Shown piece by piece: positions 63,668-64,000 of a DNA stretch of 64,000 nucleotides (the stretch's first letter is position 1; each line of letters begins with the position of its first letter). The stretch is from Kiritimatiellaceae bacterium. Lineage in GTDB: Bacteria > Verrucomicrobiota > Kiritimatiellia > Kiritimatiellales > Tichowtungiaceae. Made by a program: the position numbers and the translations under genes. The stretch covers positions 566,226 to 630,225 of the forward strand of contig JABFQY010000003.1 in assembly GCA_013141415.1 (NCBI GenBank), read 5' to 3'. The notes beneath the pieces are model-generated. The model did not search any database. It was not told the origin of the DNA and saw only the letters and a program-made list of their open reading frames with translations.

Positions 63668-63905
63668 GCCCGCTGAGGGCAGCGGGCCTACAGGCCGCTG
63701 GCTGGCGGTGAGCCGGTCGAACCGGGTCGCATCTTTGGGTCGACGGCATCGGGCCTTGTGCGACAGACACTCTTATCTGTCGTTTTTTTTGCAGGCTGGA
63801 AGCCTGCGGTACGTATCGCAAACGTCCTCGCTTGCCTTGACTGAATACTGAATATCATCCACAGATGGTATAAGAACGCCCGGTCGGGGACCGGGCCTTC
63901 TATGG
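63668..63905. repeat. REP-like palindrome cluster in a gene-free region
   Basis: The 427-bp stretch 63574-64000 holds no gene I can support. Hairpins: an inverted REP at 63668-63691 ending CCTAC, one at 63791-63812 (GCAGGCT-gga-AGCCTGC then GGTAC), and one at about 63878-63900 (GCCCGGT/ACCGGGC). A GACAGA...TCTGTC inverted repeat lies at about 63760-63780. An upstream ACCACGGATTACGCGAATTA stretch is repeat-like too. Confidence 0.6.
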
Positions 63906-64000
63906 AGTCTGTCAACCGCTTCTGCTTATAATCCATTCCTTTCTCTGTTTCAAAAGACTGTCCGGCTGATTTAAAAGTGCGTTCATTTCGACTGAACGAA

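Noticed and set aside
63574..64000. Short minus-strand frames of 64 and 82 codons
   Set aside because: They run across REP hairpins and other palindromes, without a start signal or any family resemblance.

Overview
The window reads as a chromosomal segment of a Gram-negative bacterium of the PVC superphylum, most plausibly Kiritimatiellota. This is an inference from content: a sulfatase beside a GH78-type enzyme, a secreted protein ending in a DPDGDG/GTNP-type C-terminus with a terminal beta domain, PPi-type phosphofructokinase, a solitary rpsD, and many REP-like palindromes. No rRNA operon or other phylogenetic marker settles it. Two intact tRNAs were found, Arg(CCU) and Gly(CCC). No CRISPR array, prophage or integrase was found.

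Layout. 0.2-5.4 kb: sulfatase and GH78-like pair, PAP2 phosphatase, RlmI. 5.7-12.2 kb: tyrS, then a 5.1-kb amino-sugar island (GH20 hexosaminidase, sodium symporter, long MurQ-like SIS protein, truncated second symporter). The island lies between a 5' tRNA half and an intact tRNA-Arg, whose last 19 bases recur 165 bp downstream. 12.5-13.9 kb: a Cas4/RecB-like Fe-S nuclease and a REP-associated transposase. 14.0-17.7 kb: SH3 protein, tatD, trpG, trpE. 17.8-18.1 kb: a gene scar. 18.1-25.6 kb: a six-gene minus-strand operon that looks like a flavin-based electron export system. It has ApbE, a ferredoxin/FAD/NAD/PepSY membrane reductase, a small DUF2271 protein with an exact flavinylation sequon, a coiled-coil plus beta-barrel porin, a DUF2271 domain fused to five cadherin-like repeats, and a second barrel.

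25.8-31.4 kb (plus strand): DAHP synthase, agmatine deiminase and N-carbamoylputrescine amidase (putrescine synthesis), then an AbiE type IV toxin-antitoxin pair with a 39-bp operator-like dyad and rsgA overlapping the toxin stop. 31.4-36.2 kb: hisI, acetyltransferase, GreA-like factor and RluA-type synthase in one overlapping operon, then a GH43-like gene sitting between a hisF 3' remnant and the intact hisF. 36.2-41.9 kb: flippase and glycosyltransferase, then nadK-lgt-pyrC. 42-48 kb: ORF6N remnant, exonuclease, rpsD, PPi-PFK, two uncharacterised genes and a MATE transporter. 48.5-56.4 kb: an exopolysaccharide export cluster (ExeA-like ATPase, beta-propeller enzyme, glycosyltransferase, Wzc-like co-polymerase lacking kinase motifs, two Wza-like proteins). 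56.4-64 kb: rimO, NYN protein, a second REP-transposase between perfect palindromes, GT4 glycosyltransferase, a 54-residue membrane protein, and an aconitase carrying several repeat elements in frame.

The two strongest themes are the flavin electron-transfer operon and the density of small repeats. The repeats include GTAG-headed REPs and quasi-tandem word repeats, and some sit inside coding sequences and contribute amino acids to aconitase, agmatine deiminase and an exonuclease.
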